From Bacteroidota bacterium (GTDB taxonomy: Bacteria > Bacteroidota > Rhodothermia > Rhodothermales > UBA10348), in contig JADFHF010000004.1 in assembly GCA_022567305.1 (NCBI GenBank), positions 1 to 40,622 on the forward strand: 40,622 nt of DNA, in the 5' to 3' direction. A program made the translations under genes and the position numbers. Below the pieces are notes generated by a model. That model was not told the DNA's origin, did not search any database, and was given only the letters and a program-made list of their open reading frames with translations. Positions 1-8,957 of the stretch are shown piece by piece; within the stretch, counting starts at the first letter, position 1; each line of letters opens with the position of its first letter.

Positions 1-2724
1 GATCGTGCGTACTTGACGCATGGTTTCGAGTCCTGCTGCAAGTTGGCCGCGAGCGAACATTATCTCGGCCTCGGCAAGATGTCTTCCGAAGTCACCGTTC
101 CTAATCCCTTCTGGCACGAGTTCGTGATATTCCTCGAGAAGTTGTTCGGCGCGTTCAATCTCACCAAGTCGGGCATAAATTACTATCAGGGAGGAGTACG
201 GTCTGGCATATGCGTGCAATGACTCAAGCGGAATAGCGCTTAATCCATCTTCAACGATCTGCAACGCTCGCTCGGGGTCGCGCAGAAGATCCAATGTAAT
301 TCGAGCTTGAAGAGCGTAATTCTCCAGCGCCGTTGCCGAAACACCTCTTTCGATGCTTGCCGCAATCGTTCGAGCTGATTCTGTTTCCCAATCGGATAAC
401 TCGCCTCGAAAGCTCTTGAAAACGGCTCTGGCCCTTGCGTCCCGCCACTTCCAAACCAGGTCGTCGCTAAACGAGGATGATCTGATGAGCGTGTCCGAGC
501 CTTCATACTGATCTTGCGCCATGGCTGCCGTAAATCTATACAAAGTCCCAGCCGGGTGATCTGGGTGCGCCTGCTCAAATTCTGCTATCACCTCGTCTAA
601 TTCATCCCAACGTTTTTGGCCAGCGAGTGAGGCAATCAGTTTGTCGTAGAAGAGTTCCAGGTCTCCCATGGTGAGCGCCCTACGAGCATATTTTTCTGCT
701 CTCTCAAATTCCCAATTGAGCAAATAATCGATGGCGACATTATTGAGGGCAGTCAAATTGTCCGGACGTCGCTCAATCAAGTTTTCGTACTCTCCGACTC
801 GTTTTTCGCGGTCAATTTCGACCATCGAATAATAGTTTGCGATTGTCAGACTTCGCTCCCTTGCTGGCAGCCGATCGCGCAGTTGATATGCTTTCGCTGC
901 TGCTTCAATTTGAAGCTCGGGGGAGGCACCGGAGTTTGAGTAGACTACTGCTAGCTTTCGATACGCCATCGCAAACGTGGAATCTCTCTCCACGGCTTGC
1001 TTCAACAGCTCCAGGGAACGACGGTAATTCCCACCGAATTCTGCAGTTCGACCCTGAGAATACAATCTCAGGGCATCGAGCGAACTCGTTGTAACGTGGG
1101 CTAAGTTATTTGCAGAACGGATCGTTTTGATGGATTCTCCTATCCGCTCACGGAGATCCTTGGACAGGCGATCCATGGCGGCAATAATCTCTCCGTCGTC
1201 CTTGGCTGACTCCCTCAGCGCTAGGAGCTCAGACCCGTCGTACGCGGCGAGCAAGCGAGCAGACAATACATAGCCCGACCCCAGTTGGCTTATCTCACCT
1301 GCTACAACCGCTTCAGCGCCCTCGCGTGCGGCAATCTCCATAGCCGTATTCAGGTCAATCTTGGCATTCGCCTCACGATTCATGCGGTTGAGTACGGACA
1401 GGATGTCAGATCTGTCCATGACATTGATCGCCGCCGATTGGGACAGATCGATCCTCAGTAGCTCCGATACGGATTCCGAAAGACCCGGATCACTTGTACT
1501 GTTTTCAAACTCCGCCACAATGAGCTTCGCGTTTTCTTCCAGCACACCCGATGACTGAAGCGTGGCTGCTGGTCCAATTCCCATGATCCGCATGATCATG
1601 AAACCGGCGGTGACGAGCGACAGCCCTGATATCGAAATCACTCCGCCCCAAACGGCGCGTTTAAACGTCAGCCACGAAGGGCCGCTCGAGTTTCGTTCGC
1701 TATGAGCTGCAAACAGAAGGATGGGAAGTCCGAGCACCATGAGAACCACGCTCGCCTGGAAAACCCAGTCTGGTAGTCCAAAACCAATCATCACGGCGTA
1801 AACGAAGCCTAATATGAGAGCGGTAATGGGAGCATAGGCACCGGCAATCTTGGCTGGCGATGGAGCTTGGGGAGGCGGGGACGATGCAATCGTTGCGGCA
1901 GCCGCATGCCGCGCGCCAGATGGACTGAGGAAGGGGTCGAGAGCGCTTGATAAATCAGCGCACACCTGATACCGATCGCCAGGTTGTTTGCTCAGGCATT
2001 TCGAAACGATATCGGCGAGGCCGTCGGGCAGCGCGGCCTTAATAGGTCCCGGCTCCTCATTCATGATCGCATAAACGAACGCTGCCTCGTACGTGCCGCC
2101 AAAAGGACGTTCACCGGCAAGCATCTCGTAAAGCAATACCCCGATCGACCAGATGTCAGCCCGCGCGTCAACTTTTTCACCGCGAGCCTGTTCGGGGCTC
2201 ATATATGCGGCTGTTCCGATCGTTGAACCTACTTTTGTAAGATCAGCCGACTCACTCAGTTTCGCGACACCAAAGTCGAGAATCTTCACCTCACCCCGGT
2301 TGGTGACCATGATATTCGCCGGCTTAAGGTCTCGGTGAACGATGCCTGCTTCGTGCGCGCGAGAGAGCCCGGCTGCGATCTGGTGGGCGATGAGGACAGC
2401 TTCGCTGGGCTCAATCCTTCGTTCATCCAGAATGTACTTGAGCGTCTGACCTTCGTAGAAGGCCATCGCTATGAAGAGCTGGCCGTCGTCCGCTTCGCCG
2501 ATCTCGTAGATCGTGCAGATATTCGCATGATCTAGCGCCGAAGCGGCCCGTGCCTCCTGCATAAAACGTTCCTTCGCGTTTTCGTCTGCACTAAGGTGGG
2601 GCGGAAGAAACTTGAGCGCGACTTCCCTTTGCAATCGGGTGTCGATTGCCATGTAGACAATACCCATCCCGCCGGAGCCAAGTTGCTCCTTGATTTTATA
2701 CTGCCCTACAGTGCGCCCGATCAT
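1..2724 (-). CDS. Membrane serine/threonine protein kinase with TolB-like and TPR region (C-terminus beyond left edge)
   Basis: Reading from ATG at 2724 the frame stays open for 908 codons to the window edge. The N-terminal Hanks-type kinase domain (about residues 8-275) has the glycine loop GSGGMG, the ATP lysine in VALK (K38), the catalytic loop HRDLKPAN (H130, D132), DFG (150-152) and MSPEQARG, so it should be active. A hydrophobic stretch of several membrane segments follows (about 290-365). From about 395 comes a TolB/FlgO-like nucleotide-free domain of the type fused to such kinases, then a long helical TPR-like region from about 530 to the edge. Kinases of this architecture are common in Rhodothermota and Acidobacteriota; the TPR part is thought to bind partners, and substrates are unknown. 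It lies downstream of the phosphatase/STAS pair on the same strand but behind a terminator, so it is probably transcribed separately. The C-terminus is not visible. Confidence 0.93.
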   Translation of the reverse strand, partial: MIGRTVGQYKIKEQLGSGGMGIVYMAIDTRLQREVALKFLPPHLSADENAKERFMQEARAASALDHANICTIYEIGEADDGQLFIAMAFYEGQTLKYILDERRIEPSEAVLIAHQIAAGLSRAHEAGIVHRDLKPANIMVTNRGEVKILDFGVAKLSESADLTKVGSTIGTAAYMSPEQARGEKVDARADIWSIGVLLYEMLAGERPFGGTYEAAFVYAIMNEEPGPIKAALPDGLADIVSKCLSKQPGDRYQVCADLSSALDPFLSPSGARHAAAATIASSPPPQAPSPAKIAGAYAPITALILGFVYAVMIGFGLPDWVFQASVVLMVLGLPILLFAAHSERNSSGPSWLTFKRAVWGGVISISGLSLVTAGFMIMRIMGIGPAATLQSSGVLEENAKLIVAEFENSTSDPGLSESVSELLRIDLSQSAAINVMDRSDILSVLNRMNREANAKIDLNTAMEIAAREGAEAVVAGEISQLGSGYVLSARLLAAYDGSELLALRESAKDDGEIIAAMDRLSKDLRERIGESIKTIRSANNLAHVTTSSLDALRLYSQGRTAEFGGNYRRSLELLKQAVERDSTFAMAYRKLAVVYSNSGASPELQIEAAAKAYQLRDRLPARERSLTIANYYSMVEIDREKRVGEYENLIERRPDNLTALNNVAIDYLLNWEFERAEKYARRALTMGDLELFYDKLIASLAGQKRWDELDEVIAEFEQAHPDHPAGTLYRFTAAMAQDQYEGSDTLIRSSSFSDDLVWKWRDARARAVFKSFRGELSDWETESARTIAASIERGVSATALENYALQARITLDLLRDPERALQIVEDGLSAIPLESLHAYARPYSSLIVIYARLGEIERAEQLLEEYHELVPEGIRNGDFGRHLAEAEIMFARGQLAAGLETMRQVRTI

Positions 2725-2828
2725 ACTCGAATTGATTCTGAAATCTAAATGGTGGGTATTCAGATAGTATAGCAGTTCAGACGGTAGTTCTCAACGAAAA
2801 AGTGCCCCCAAACGAGCCGGACAGGCAC

Positions 2829-2863
2829 AAAAAAAGGAGTGCCGATCTTAGATCAACACTCCT
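2829..2863 (-). terminator. Rho-independent terminator after the STAS gene
   Basis: On the minus strand a hairpin with outer arms AGGAGTG/CACTCCT (2857-2863 with 2835-2841) and an inner GATC/GATC pair is followed by seven T (2829-2835). It lies 20 bases past the STAS stop codon and separates that gene from the kinase. Confidence 0.85.
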
Positions 2864-2882
2864 GAATCTTATGCGGGAGAGG

Positions 2883-3227
2883 CTACATATTCATCGACGC
2901 GGCGGCATCTTCTACTGTATCGTAATCTTCGAAAACGGGACCCAGTAAACGCGTAAGGAGAAACAGGTTTTTAATCCTCTCCTTCATGCATGCCAGCTTA
3001 ACGTTGCCCCCCACTTTCCGCATGGTCGTCAGAGCGCCGATGAGCGTTCCGATTCCTGATGAATCCATGAAATCAGCTTTCGAAAGATCAATCACGATCT
3101 TTGTCTTTCCAGCGTCCTTCAACTCTTCCAATTTCTCTTTGAAAGCGGGGCCTTCTATGCTGCCCAGAAACTTTCCGGTCAGTTCAAAAACGATGGCTTC
3201 GTAACTCTCTCGCGTCTTGAAGGGCAT
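2883..3227 (-). CDS. STAS-domain anti-sigma factor antagonist (SpoIIAA/RsbV type)
   Basis: A 114-residue single STAS domain. In the SpoIIAA/RsbV family the unphosphorylated protein sequesters an anti-sigma kinase and so frees a sigma factor, or acts in another partner-switching circuit in the cytoplasm. The hallmark loop MDSSGIG is present around residues 54-60; by alignment with SpoIIAA the second serine (S57) is the phosphorylation site. I prefer ATG at 3227 because it starts directly before the first STAS strand; an in-frame GTG at 3266 would add 13 residues without family resemblance. Neither has a clear ribosome site. It lies about 100 bases downstream of a GAF-PP2C phosphatase on the same strand, which is the expected enzyme for dephosphorylating this serine. 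No RsbW-type kinase is seen in the window. Confidence 0.9.
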   Translation of the reverse strand: MPFKTRESYEAIVFELTGKFLGSIEGPAFKEKLEELKDAGKTKIVIDLSKADFMDSSGIGTLIGALTTMRKVGGNVKLACMKERIKNLFLLTRLLGPVFEDYDTVEDAAASMNM

Positions 3228-3330
3228 GGCTGATAACGTGTTCTTCGGTTTTGGAGTCTGGAACACTACCGCCTATCAGACTAATAAGCAAGAGGGGAGT
3301 TGACGTTTTCGAGGAACTACTTAGATACTC

Positions 3331-4623
3331 TTACTTAACTCGTCGGACTACAAGCATGGTGATGTCGTCGTTCTGGGGGAAGCCGGCGGCGTGCTTGGTA
3401 ATTGCTTCGTTGACGCTCGAAATGATTTCGTCGGCGGAGGTGCTTCCCAATGTTTTGAGGAGATCTTCCAATCGTTCTTCGTCGAACAGCTCCCTATTTT
3501 CATTCATCGCTTCGGTCACGCCGTCAGAAAAGACAAAGAGCATATCACCTGCTTCAAACGTTGTTTCGGCCTCGCTATATGTCTGCGTTCCCAAAAATCC
3601 AAGCACCAAACCACCCAGCGTCAGCGTCTCCAACGTGCCATCTGCTCGCAAGAAATACGGTCGATTATGCCCCGCGTTCGCATAGGTGAACTTGTGTGAA
3701 ACGGGATCGAGAACACCGTAAAAGAGCGTCACAAAGGTACCACGGCGGACACTTTGAGTCAGCAGATGATTGGACCTTTCAAGTGTCTCATGAACAGCCA
3801 CGTTAAATTGAGCCTGACCGCGCAAGGTTGCCTGAACGTTCGACATCATGAGCGCGGCGGGAAGACCCTTTCCGGACACGTCTCCAAGCACCAGGGCTAG
3901 CTTTCCATCATCGATCGGGATATAGTCGAAGTAGTCGCCTCCAACACTTTGCGCCGGAATACTGATTCCAGCCAGATCGTAGTGGTCGATTGGGGGGGCC
4001 TTGGCTGGAAGCAAGTTAGTTTGAATCTCGAATGCGAAATTCAACTCCTGCTGGACTACCACCAGCTTTTTCTCTTCCTCGACAAGGCGGGCATTTTCAA
4101 CGACCTGCCCCGACTGACCCGCGAGAATAGACAAGAGTCGTTGGTCCTCGGTCGAGAAGCCATCGTCGTGCTTCTTGTTGTACAGCGTTAGGATTCCGAT
4201 GAGGTTCGAATGGACCAGCATGGGTACAACGAGAATAGATCGAACCGCATCAGGCCAGGCGACACCCTGAAAACGGGAATCATTCTGCGGGTCGTTGATA
4301 ACAAGAGGCTTGCGATTTAAATGCATCCACCCCAGAAGGTTTTGGTCTGGGCTGTAGGCTTCGCGATCACTCGAGCTTGCCATGGTTCTAACGAGCGTTT
4401 TCGTCGGATCCCCTTCATCCTCACCCACCAATGAGATCACTCCCTGTTCAGCTCGAATCGCCTTAATGGAGCGGCGGATGATCGTCTTGATCAAATCTTC
4501 CATCCCGCGGGATGCCCCGATTGCTGCCGAGAGCTCGTTTAATATCGAAAGCTCATCGACAGCTCGTCGTAGCTGTGAGTTTTCACGCTGTAAAGCCTCA
4601 AGTTGGGCGGACGGGTCGGCCAT
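3331..4623 (-). CDS. GAF-domain PP2C-family serine phosphatase (RsbU/SpoIIE type)
   Basis: A 430-residue cytoplasmic protein. Residues 1-25 form a short coiled coil, about 25-185 a GAF sensor domain (signal unknown), and about 205-430 a SpoIIE-type PP2C phosphatase domain. Metal-binding acidic motifs are all visible: GGDYFDY, LGDVSGKG with GLPAAL, FSDGVTE and QNDDITML near the C-terminus. In the RsbU family the enzyme removes phosphate from a STAS protein serine, switching on a partner-switching pathway in response to the sensor. The STAS gene just downstream on the same strand is the obvious substrate. Start ATG at 4623 gives a normal family N-terminus; no strong ribosome site is seen. Length is typical for GAF-PP2C proteins. 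Confidence 0.92.
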   Translation of the reverse strand: MADPSAQLEALQRENSQLRRAVDELSILNELSAAIGASRGMEDLIKTIIRRSIKAIRAEQGVISLVGEDEGDPTKTLVRTMASSSDREAYSPDQNLLGWMHLNRKPLVINDPQNDSRFQGVAWPDAVRSILVVPMLVHSNLIGILTLYNKKHDDGFSTEDQRLLSILAGQSGQVVENARLVEEEKKLVVVQQELNFAFEIQTNLLPAKAPPIDHYDLAGISIPAQSVGGDYFDYIPIDDGKLALVLGDVSGKGLPAALMMSNVQATLRGQAQFNVAVHETLERSNHLLTQSVRRGTFVTLFYGVLDPVSHKFTYANAGHNRPYFLRADGTLETLTLGGLVLGFLGTQTYSEAETTFEAGDMLFVFSDGVTEAMNENRELFDEERLEDLLKTLGSTSADEIISSVNEAITKHAAGFPQNDDITMLVVRRVK

Positions 4624-4687
4624 GGATGGGAAAACGAATTATAGGCAAGCCTCTCAATGTACTCAATTCGAACCTTCATACCATTAG

Positions 4688-4726
4688 TTGACACACTCGA
4701 AAAGTGAACCTACGTAGTTATACGTA
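4688..4726 (+). promoter_or_regulatory. Possible promoter and operator before the ABC exporter genes
   Basis: TTGACA at 4688-4693 is followed after 17 bases by TACGTA (4711-4716), a poor match to a -10 box. TACGTA recurs at 4721-4726, so the two palindromes with the four-base spacer form a 6-4-6 inverted repeat. The arrangement would suit a repressor site over a promoter, but no regulator gene adjoins it and the -10 match is weak. Confidence 0.35.
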
Positions 4727-4851
4727 CTCCTTGAATGTTGTGCGAAAAGGCGGGATCCCCGCGTGCACCGGATCTACCGGTAGGGAAACGCGTTTTGAAA
4801 CGTTTCCCCCCTGAAAGAGCTCAACCCCACCTATTCTCCGAATCATTTCCG

Positions 4852-6654
4852 ATGCGAGTCCTAGCCAGACTGAACAGATTTTTCTGGAAGTACAAACGAC
4901 TCTTTATTCCGGGCCTTTTGGCGGCCCTAGTCTCGTCGGGGTTTGCAATCGTTGTCCCGATAGTCGTTCGGATGTCGGTAGACAGCATTCCTCGATTTGT
5001 AACACTCTACAAGTCGTATCAGGGGACTCCCTTTGCTGACGCACTCTATGCGGAATTTTTCGTTTCGCTACTCTTTTTCGGAACGGTCATTATTGTTTTG
5101 TCCCTCTTGAGTGGCGGTTTTTCTTTTCTCATGCGACAGACGGTCGTCGTCGCATCGAGGCATATTGAATATGATCTTAGAAATCAACTATATGATCACT
5201 TACAGAATCTGTCGCACGATTTTTACCTCCGTCACGCCACGGGGGACTTGATTACGCACGCGACCAGCGACATCGAACAGATTCGCAGATACGTGGGTCC
5301 CGCCATTATGTACAGCGTCCGAGCCGTTGTAATTATCGTTACGGCGATGACGGCCATGTTCATCATCTCGCCCCAGCTCACGTGGTACGCTTTGATTCCG
5401 ATGCCATTTCTAGCGGTCTCGATCTTCTTCGTGGCTCATATGGTGCACTCGAGAAGCGACGCGCTTCAGAAACAGTATTCCGTTCTGACGAGTCGCGTGC
5501 AGGAAGCGCTCGCAGGAATTCGCGTTCTGAAGGCCTACGTCCGAGAGGAAATGGAAGCCACGGCCTTTGAAGACGAGAGTCGAACCTATCGCGACCGAAG
5601 CCTTGATCTCGCGCGAGCGGAAGCTGCCTGGCGGCCCATTTTTCTGATTCTTGTCGGCTCCGCGTCGATCATCGTCGTTTGGATTGGGGGTCGACTGGTG
5701 ATGGAAGGGGCGGTTACGATTGGAAACATTGCGGAATACCTCATCTACGTTGCGCTCATGACGTGGCCTGTCGCCGCGATGGGGTTTGTGATCACGATGG
5801 TTCAACGGGCGGCCGCGTCAATGGATCGACTCTCTAAGATTCTGGATGAAAAACCTTCGATTGTAGATGGCGATCAAACGGACCCAAGTATTGACACAAT
5901 TACCGGCGCGATTCGATTCGAAAATGTCACCTTTCGGTATGAGACAGAAGGCGCGACCATACTAAAAAACGTCGAGTTTGACGTTCGTGCAGGAACAACA
6001 TTGGCTATCGTAGGGCGCACAGGCTCGGGAAAAACAACGCTAGTGGAGATGATTCCGCGACTTCTTGACGCCTCAGAAGGGACCATTTTGATTGACGGGC
6101 GTGACGTCAAAACCATCCCGGTCGATGTGTTGCGCCGAGCTATTGGATACGTTCCACAGGAAGTCTTTCTTTTTTCAGACACGATTGCGAACAACATCGC
6201 CTTTGGAAACATGGATGCGGATTCAGCGGCCATCGAGGCTGCAGCCGAGGAGGCCGATCTGCTGGAGAACATTCAAGATTTTCCGGACGAGTTCGAGACG
6301 TTCGTTGGAGAGCGTGGGATTACGCTTTCCGGGGGACAGAAACAGCGGACTTCGATCGCTCGTGCCCTGATTCGGAATCCGGATATATTGATACTGGACG
6401 ATGCGCTTTCGGCGGTAGACGTAAATACCGAACGAACTATTCTTCAACATCTTCGCCGGCATTATGGTAAGCGTACGATCGTAATCGTCAGCCACCGAAT
6501 CTCAGCCGTTCAGGACGCCGATCATATTCTTGTGCTGGATGACGGGGCTGTGGCGGAAGCGGGTACACACGATCTGCTTCTTAGCATGAACGGGATCTAC
6601 GCTTCACTGCACCGGAAACAGTTACTGGAAGCTGAGCTGGAGGCGATTGAATGA
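4852..6654 (+). CDS. ABC exporter half-transporter, degenerate-site partner
   Basis: With start ATG at 4852 the product has 600 residues: a six-helix exporter membrane domain (about 15-320) and a nucleotide-binding domain (about 345-600). Walker A is GRTGSGKTT (K394), the signature is canonical LSGGQ (492-496), and the Walker B end reads LILDDALSAVD, so the catalytic glutamate is replaced by aspartate (517). That substitution marks the degenerate subunit of heterodimeric exporters such as TM287/288, BmrCD or LmrCD. The frame stays open to ATG at 4735, but the additional 39 residues are proline- and charge-rich and unlike the family, so I start at MRVLARLNRFFWKYK. It is followed 10 bases later by its probable partner. 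Substrate is unknown; multidrug or lipid export is usual for the family. Confidence 0.93.
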   Translation: MRVLARLNRFFWKYKRLFIPGLLAALVSSGFAIVVPIVVRMSVDSIPRFVTLYKSYQGTPFADALYAEFFVSLLFFGTVIIVLSLLSGGFSFLMRQTVVVASRHIEYDLRNQLYDHLQNLSHDFYLRHATGDLITHATSDIEQIRRYVGPAIMYSVRAVVIIVTAMTAMFIISPQLTWYALIPMPFLAVSIFFVAHMVHSRSDALQKQYSVLTSRVQEALAGIRVLKAYVREEMEATAFEDESRTYRDRSLDLARAEAAWRPIFLILVGSASIIVVWIGGRLVMEGAVTIGNIAEYLIYVALMTWPVAAMGFVITMVQRAAASMDRLSKILDEKPSIVDGDQTDPSIDTITGAIRFENVTFRYETEGATILKNVEFDVRAGTTLAIVGRTGSGKTTLVEMIPRLLDASEGTILIDGRDVKTIPVDVLRRAIGYVPQEVFLFSDTIANNIAFGNMDADSAAIEAAAEEADLLENIQDFPDEFETFVGERGITLSGGQKQRTSIARALIRNPDILILDDALSAVDVNTERTILQHLRRHYGKRTIVIVSHRISAVQDADHILVLDDGAVAEAGTHDLLLSMNGIYASLHRKQLLEAELEAIE

Positions 6655-6664
6655 GTCAGCGAGA

Positions 6665-8470
6665 ATGAGTGAGGATACATCAAACGAGACGAAAGGGATA
6701 GACGGCCCATTGCTTCGCCGGATTATCACCTACCTGCTTCCCTATAAAGGGTGGGTGGCGCTGGCGTTCGTATCCGTCATGACGGCTGCGTTTCTGGGAC
6801 CCCTGAAACCGAAACTCGTCCAGATTACGATCGACCGGGATATCCTCACGGGAGATTTGGAGGGCCTGCAGGGCATGATCATGCTGCTGTTCGGTATCCT
6901 GGTTATTGAAGGAATTCTCTCCTTTGTCAATGCCTACTTGACCCAGTGGATCGGACAGCGAGCGATTTATGACCTCCGAACCAAGGTTTATCGACACATC
7001 CAACGCCAGCCACTCCGCTTTTTTGATCGAACTCCAATCGGGAAACTTATTACACGGACGACGAGCGACGTCGAATCGCTGAGTCAGGTCCTGTCCGCCG
7101 GGGTTGTGACCATCATGGGAGATCTGTTTAAGCTGATCTTCATCTCCTATTTCATGTTTACGCTTAGCTGGGTCCTCGCGGTCGTCACTCTCGCCGTGAT
7201 GCCGCTTATGCTGATCGCATCGTTCTGGTTCAAAAAGAAAGTCCGCGAACAGTATCGCGAAACCAGGAAACAGGTTGCGAGGCTCAATTCATTTCTTCAG
7301 GAGCACGTGACCGGAATGAAGATTGTTCAGATCTTTGGCCGTGAGCGCGAGGAAATGCGAAGGTTTACCGATATCAACGACAGCCATCGCCAAGCGCATA
7401 TCAAAACCATTTTCTATTTCGCTCTTTTCTGGCCGATGATCGATATCGTTGCTACGACGGCCCTCGGACTGATCATCTGGTTTGGCGGATTGAACGCAAT
7501 GTCGGGCACCCTCACGCTCGGAGTGTTGATTGCTTTCATTCAGTATGCCCGCCAGTTCTTCGAACCGATTCGAAACCTTTCGGACCAGTTTAACACGCTG
7601 CAGTCCGCCATGGCCGGAGCGGAGCGAATTTTTGGACTGCTTGATCGGGATGATTCACTGAAGGAACCCGAAGAGCCGGTAAAAAAGGATAAAGTGTTTG
7701 GTCGCATAGAATTCCAGCACGTCTGGTTCAGCTACAACCCTGATGCCGATCCCGACGATAAAGAGGCGGAATGGGTGCTCAAGGACGTATCTTTTTCCGT
7801 TGATCCGGGCCAATCTCTTGCGATCGTTGGAGCCACTGGAGCCGGGAAAACGACCGTTATAAGCCTTCTGCTACGTTTTTACGACGTTCAGAGAGGTGCG
7901 ATCCTGGTCGATGGAACGGATGTGCGGGATCTACTGCTGACGGATCTTAGAAACCAGATTGGGCTGGTGCTCCAAGATGTATTTCTATTCTCTGGATCCA
8001 TCGAGCGGAATATCACACTGGAAAATCCGGAGATCACGATGGATCAGGTGAAAGCCGCTACCGAAGCGATCGGCGCCTCCGACTTCATCAACCGGCTTCC
8101 ACAGCAGTACGAATATGACGTGAGGGAGAGGGGGATGTCGCTTTCTCATGGCCAGAGACAGTTGCTCTCCTTTGCACGGGTACTGGTGTACGATCCGGGT
8201 ATTCTCGTATTGGATGAAGCCACCTCGAGCGTGGATACGGAGACCGAAGAAGTCATTCAGCGCGCCCTCGAAAAGTTGATGGAAGGGCGGACGACGGTGG
8301 CGATTGCTCACCGTCTGTCAACCGTTCAACACGCAAACCAAATTCTGGTCATGCACCGGGGAGAAGTGCGCGAGAGAGGAAGCCACCAGCAGCTCATAGC
8401 CCAGGATGGTCTTTATCGACGGCTGTACGAATTGCAGTATCGAGAGCAAGAGCAGTCGATTTCAGCTTGA
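6665..8470 (+). CDS. ABC exporter half-transporter, catalytic-site partner
   Basis: A 601-residue exporter half: six membrane helices (about 20-325), then the nucleotide-binding domain. Walker A is GATGAGKTT (K395), Walker B LVLDEATSSVD keeps the catalytic glutamate (E518), whereas the signature is altered to LSHGQ (493-497). Combined with the upstream gene this gives one consensus site (this Walker A/B with the partner's LSGGQ) and one degenerate site, the usual plan for a heterodimeric exporter in the inner membrane. I start at ATG 6665; a TTG at 6647 overlapping the previous stop would add six residues. The two genes are almost contiguous and surely cotranscribed. About 120 bases separate it from arsR, without a clear terminator. 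Confidence 0.93.
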   Translation: MSEDTSNETKGIDGPLLRRIITYLLPYKGWVALAFVSVMTAAFLGPLKPKLVQITIDRDILTGDLEGLQGMIMLLFGILVIEGILSFVNAYLTQWIGQRAIYDLRTKVYRHIQRQPLRFFDRTPIGKLITRTTSDVESLSQVLSAGVVTIMGDLFKLIFISYFMFTLSWVLAVVTLAVMPLMLIASFWFKKKVREQYRETRKQVARLNSFLQEHVTGMKIVQIFGREREEMRRFTDINDSHRQAHIKTIFYFALFWPMIDIVATTALGLIIWFGGLNAMSGTLTLGVLIAFIQYARQFFEPIRNLSDQFNTLQSAMAGAERIFGLLDRDDSLKEPEEPVKKDKVFGRIEFQHVWFSYNPDADPDDKEAEWVLKDVSFSVDPGQSLAIVGATGAGKTTVISLLLRFYDVQRGAILVDGTDVRDLLLTDLRNQIGLVLQDVFLFSGSIERNITLENPEITMDQVKAATEAIGASDFINRLPQQYEYDVRERGMSLSHGQRQLLSFARVLVYDPGILVLDEATSSVDTETEEVIQRALEKLMEGRTTVAIAHRLSTVQHANQILVMHRGEVRERGSHQQLIAQDGLYRRLYELQYREQEQSISA

Positions 8471-8523
8471 CTCGGTGACGGGAGAAAAAATTGAATGCGA
8501 TGAAACTTTCTGTCTATTAATCG

Positions 8524-8538
8524 TATATCGACGATATA
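8524..8538. promoter_or_regulatory. Probable ArsR operator
   Basis: TATATCG-A-CGATATA is a perfect 7-1-7 inverted repeat, 60 bases before the arsR start codon. The location, the AT-rich core and the presence of a metalloid-sensing ArsR gene right behind it fit an autoregulatory site. Confidence 0.65.
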
Positions 8539-8597
8539 TATTTATGACGGTTTAGGCGACATTTTTTACATCAGATTCTATTTACGTCTCATTTGAC

Positions 8598-8927
8598 ATG
8601 GCATATCCGAGAAGCGAAGCATTTGTCGAGCGCCAGTTGGATCTGGCCGAAGCCGCGAGGGCACTCGGCCACCCGGGTAGACTTGCTATCCTCGAGGTAT
8701 TGGCCAGCCGCAATACGTGCAACTGTGGCGAGCTGGTGGACGAGATTCCTCTGGCGCAGGCAACCGTTTCTCAACATCTCAAGGTGTTGAAGAGCACCGG
8801 ATTGATTCAGGGTACGATTGAAGGTCCTCGCACGTGTTATTGTATCGATTGGGACGCGGTAAGGAGCGTTGGGGAGGCCTTCGAGAAATGGTTTATGGAA
8901 ATTGGTGAGGCCGGGCAGTGTTGCTGA
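8598..8927 (+). CDS. arsR: ArsR/SmtB-family arsenic-responsive repressor
   Basis: A 109-residue winged-helix repressor. The helix-turn-helix is visible at about residues 44-68 (GELVDEI...ATVSQHLKVLKSTGLI). The metal site of classical ArsR proteins, a Cys-x-Cys at the start of the recognition helix, is present as CNC (C41, C43). A second pair, C80-Y-C82, lies in the wing, and the protein ends in C108-C109, so it is unusually cysteine-rich and could bind As(III) with three or more thiols. It should bind DNA as a dimer and be released by arsenite. The palindrome at 8524-8538 is its likely operator, and the methyltransferase arsM starts 30 bases after its stop, making an arsRM unit. Confidence 0.92.
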   Translation: MAYPRSEAFVERQLDLAEAARALGHPGRLAILEVLASRNTCNCGELVDEIPLAQATVSQHLKVLKSTGLIQGTIEGPRTCYCIDWDAVRSVGEAFEKWFMEIGEAGQCC

Positions 8928-8957
8928 AATCACCACAACTCATTGGGGGGAAGAGTC

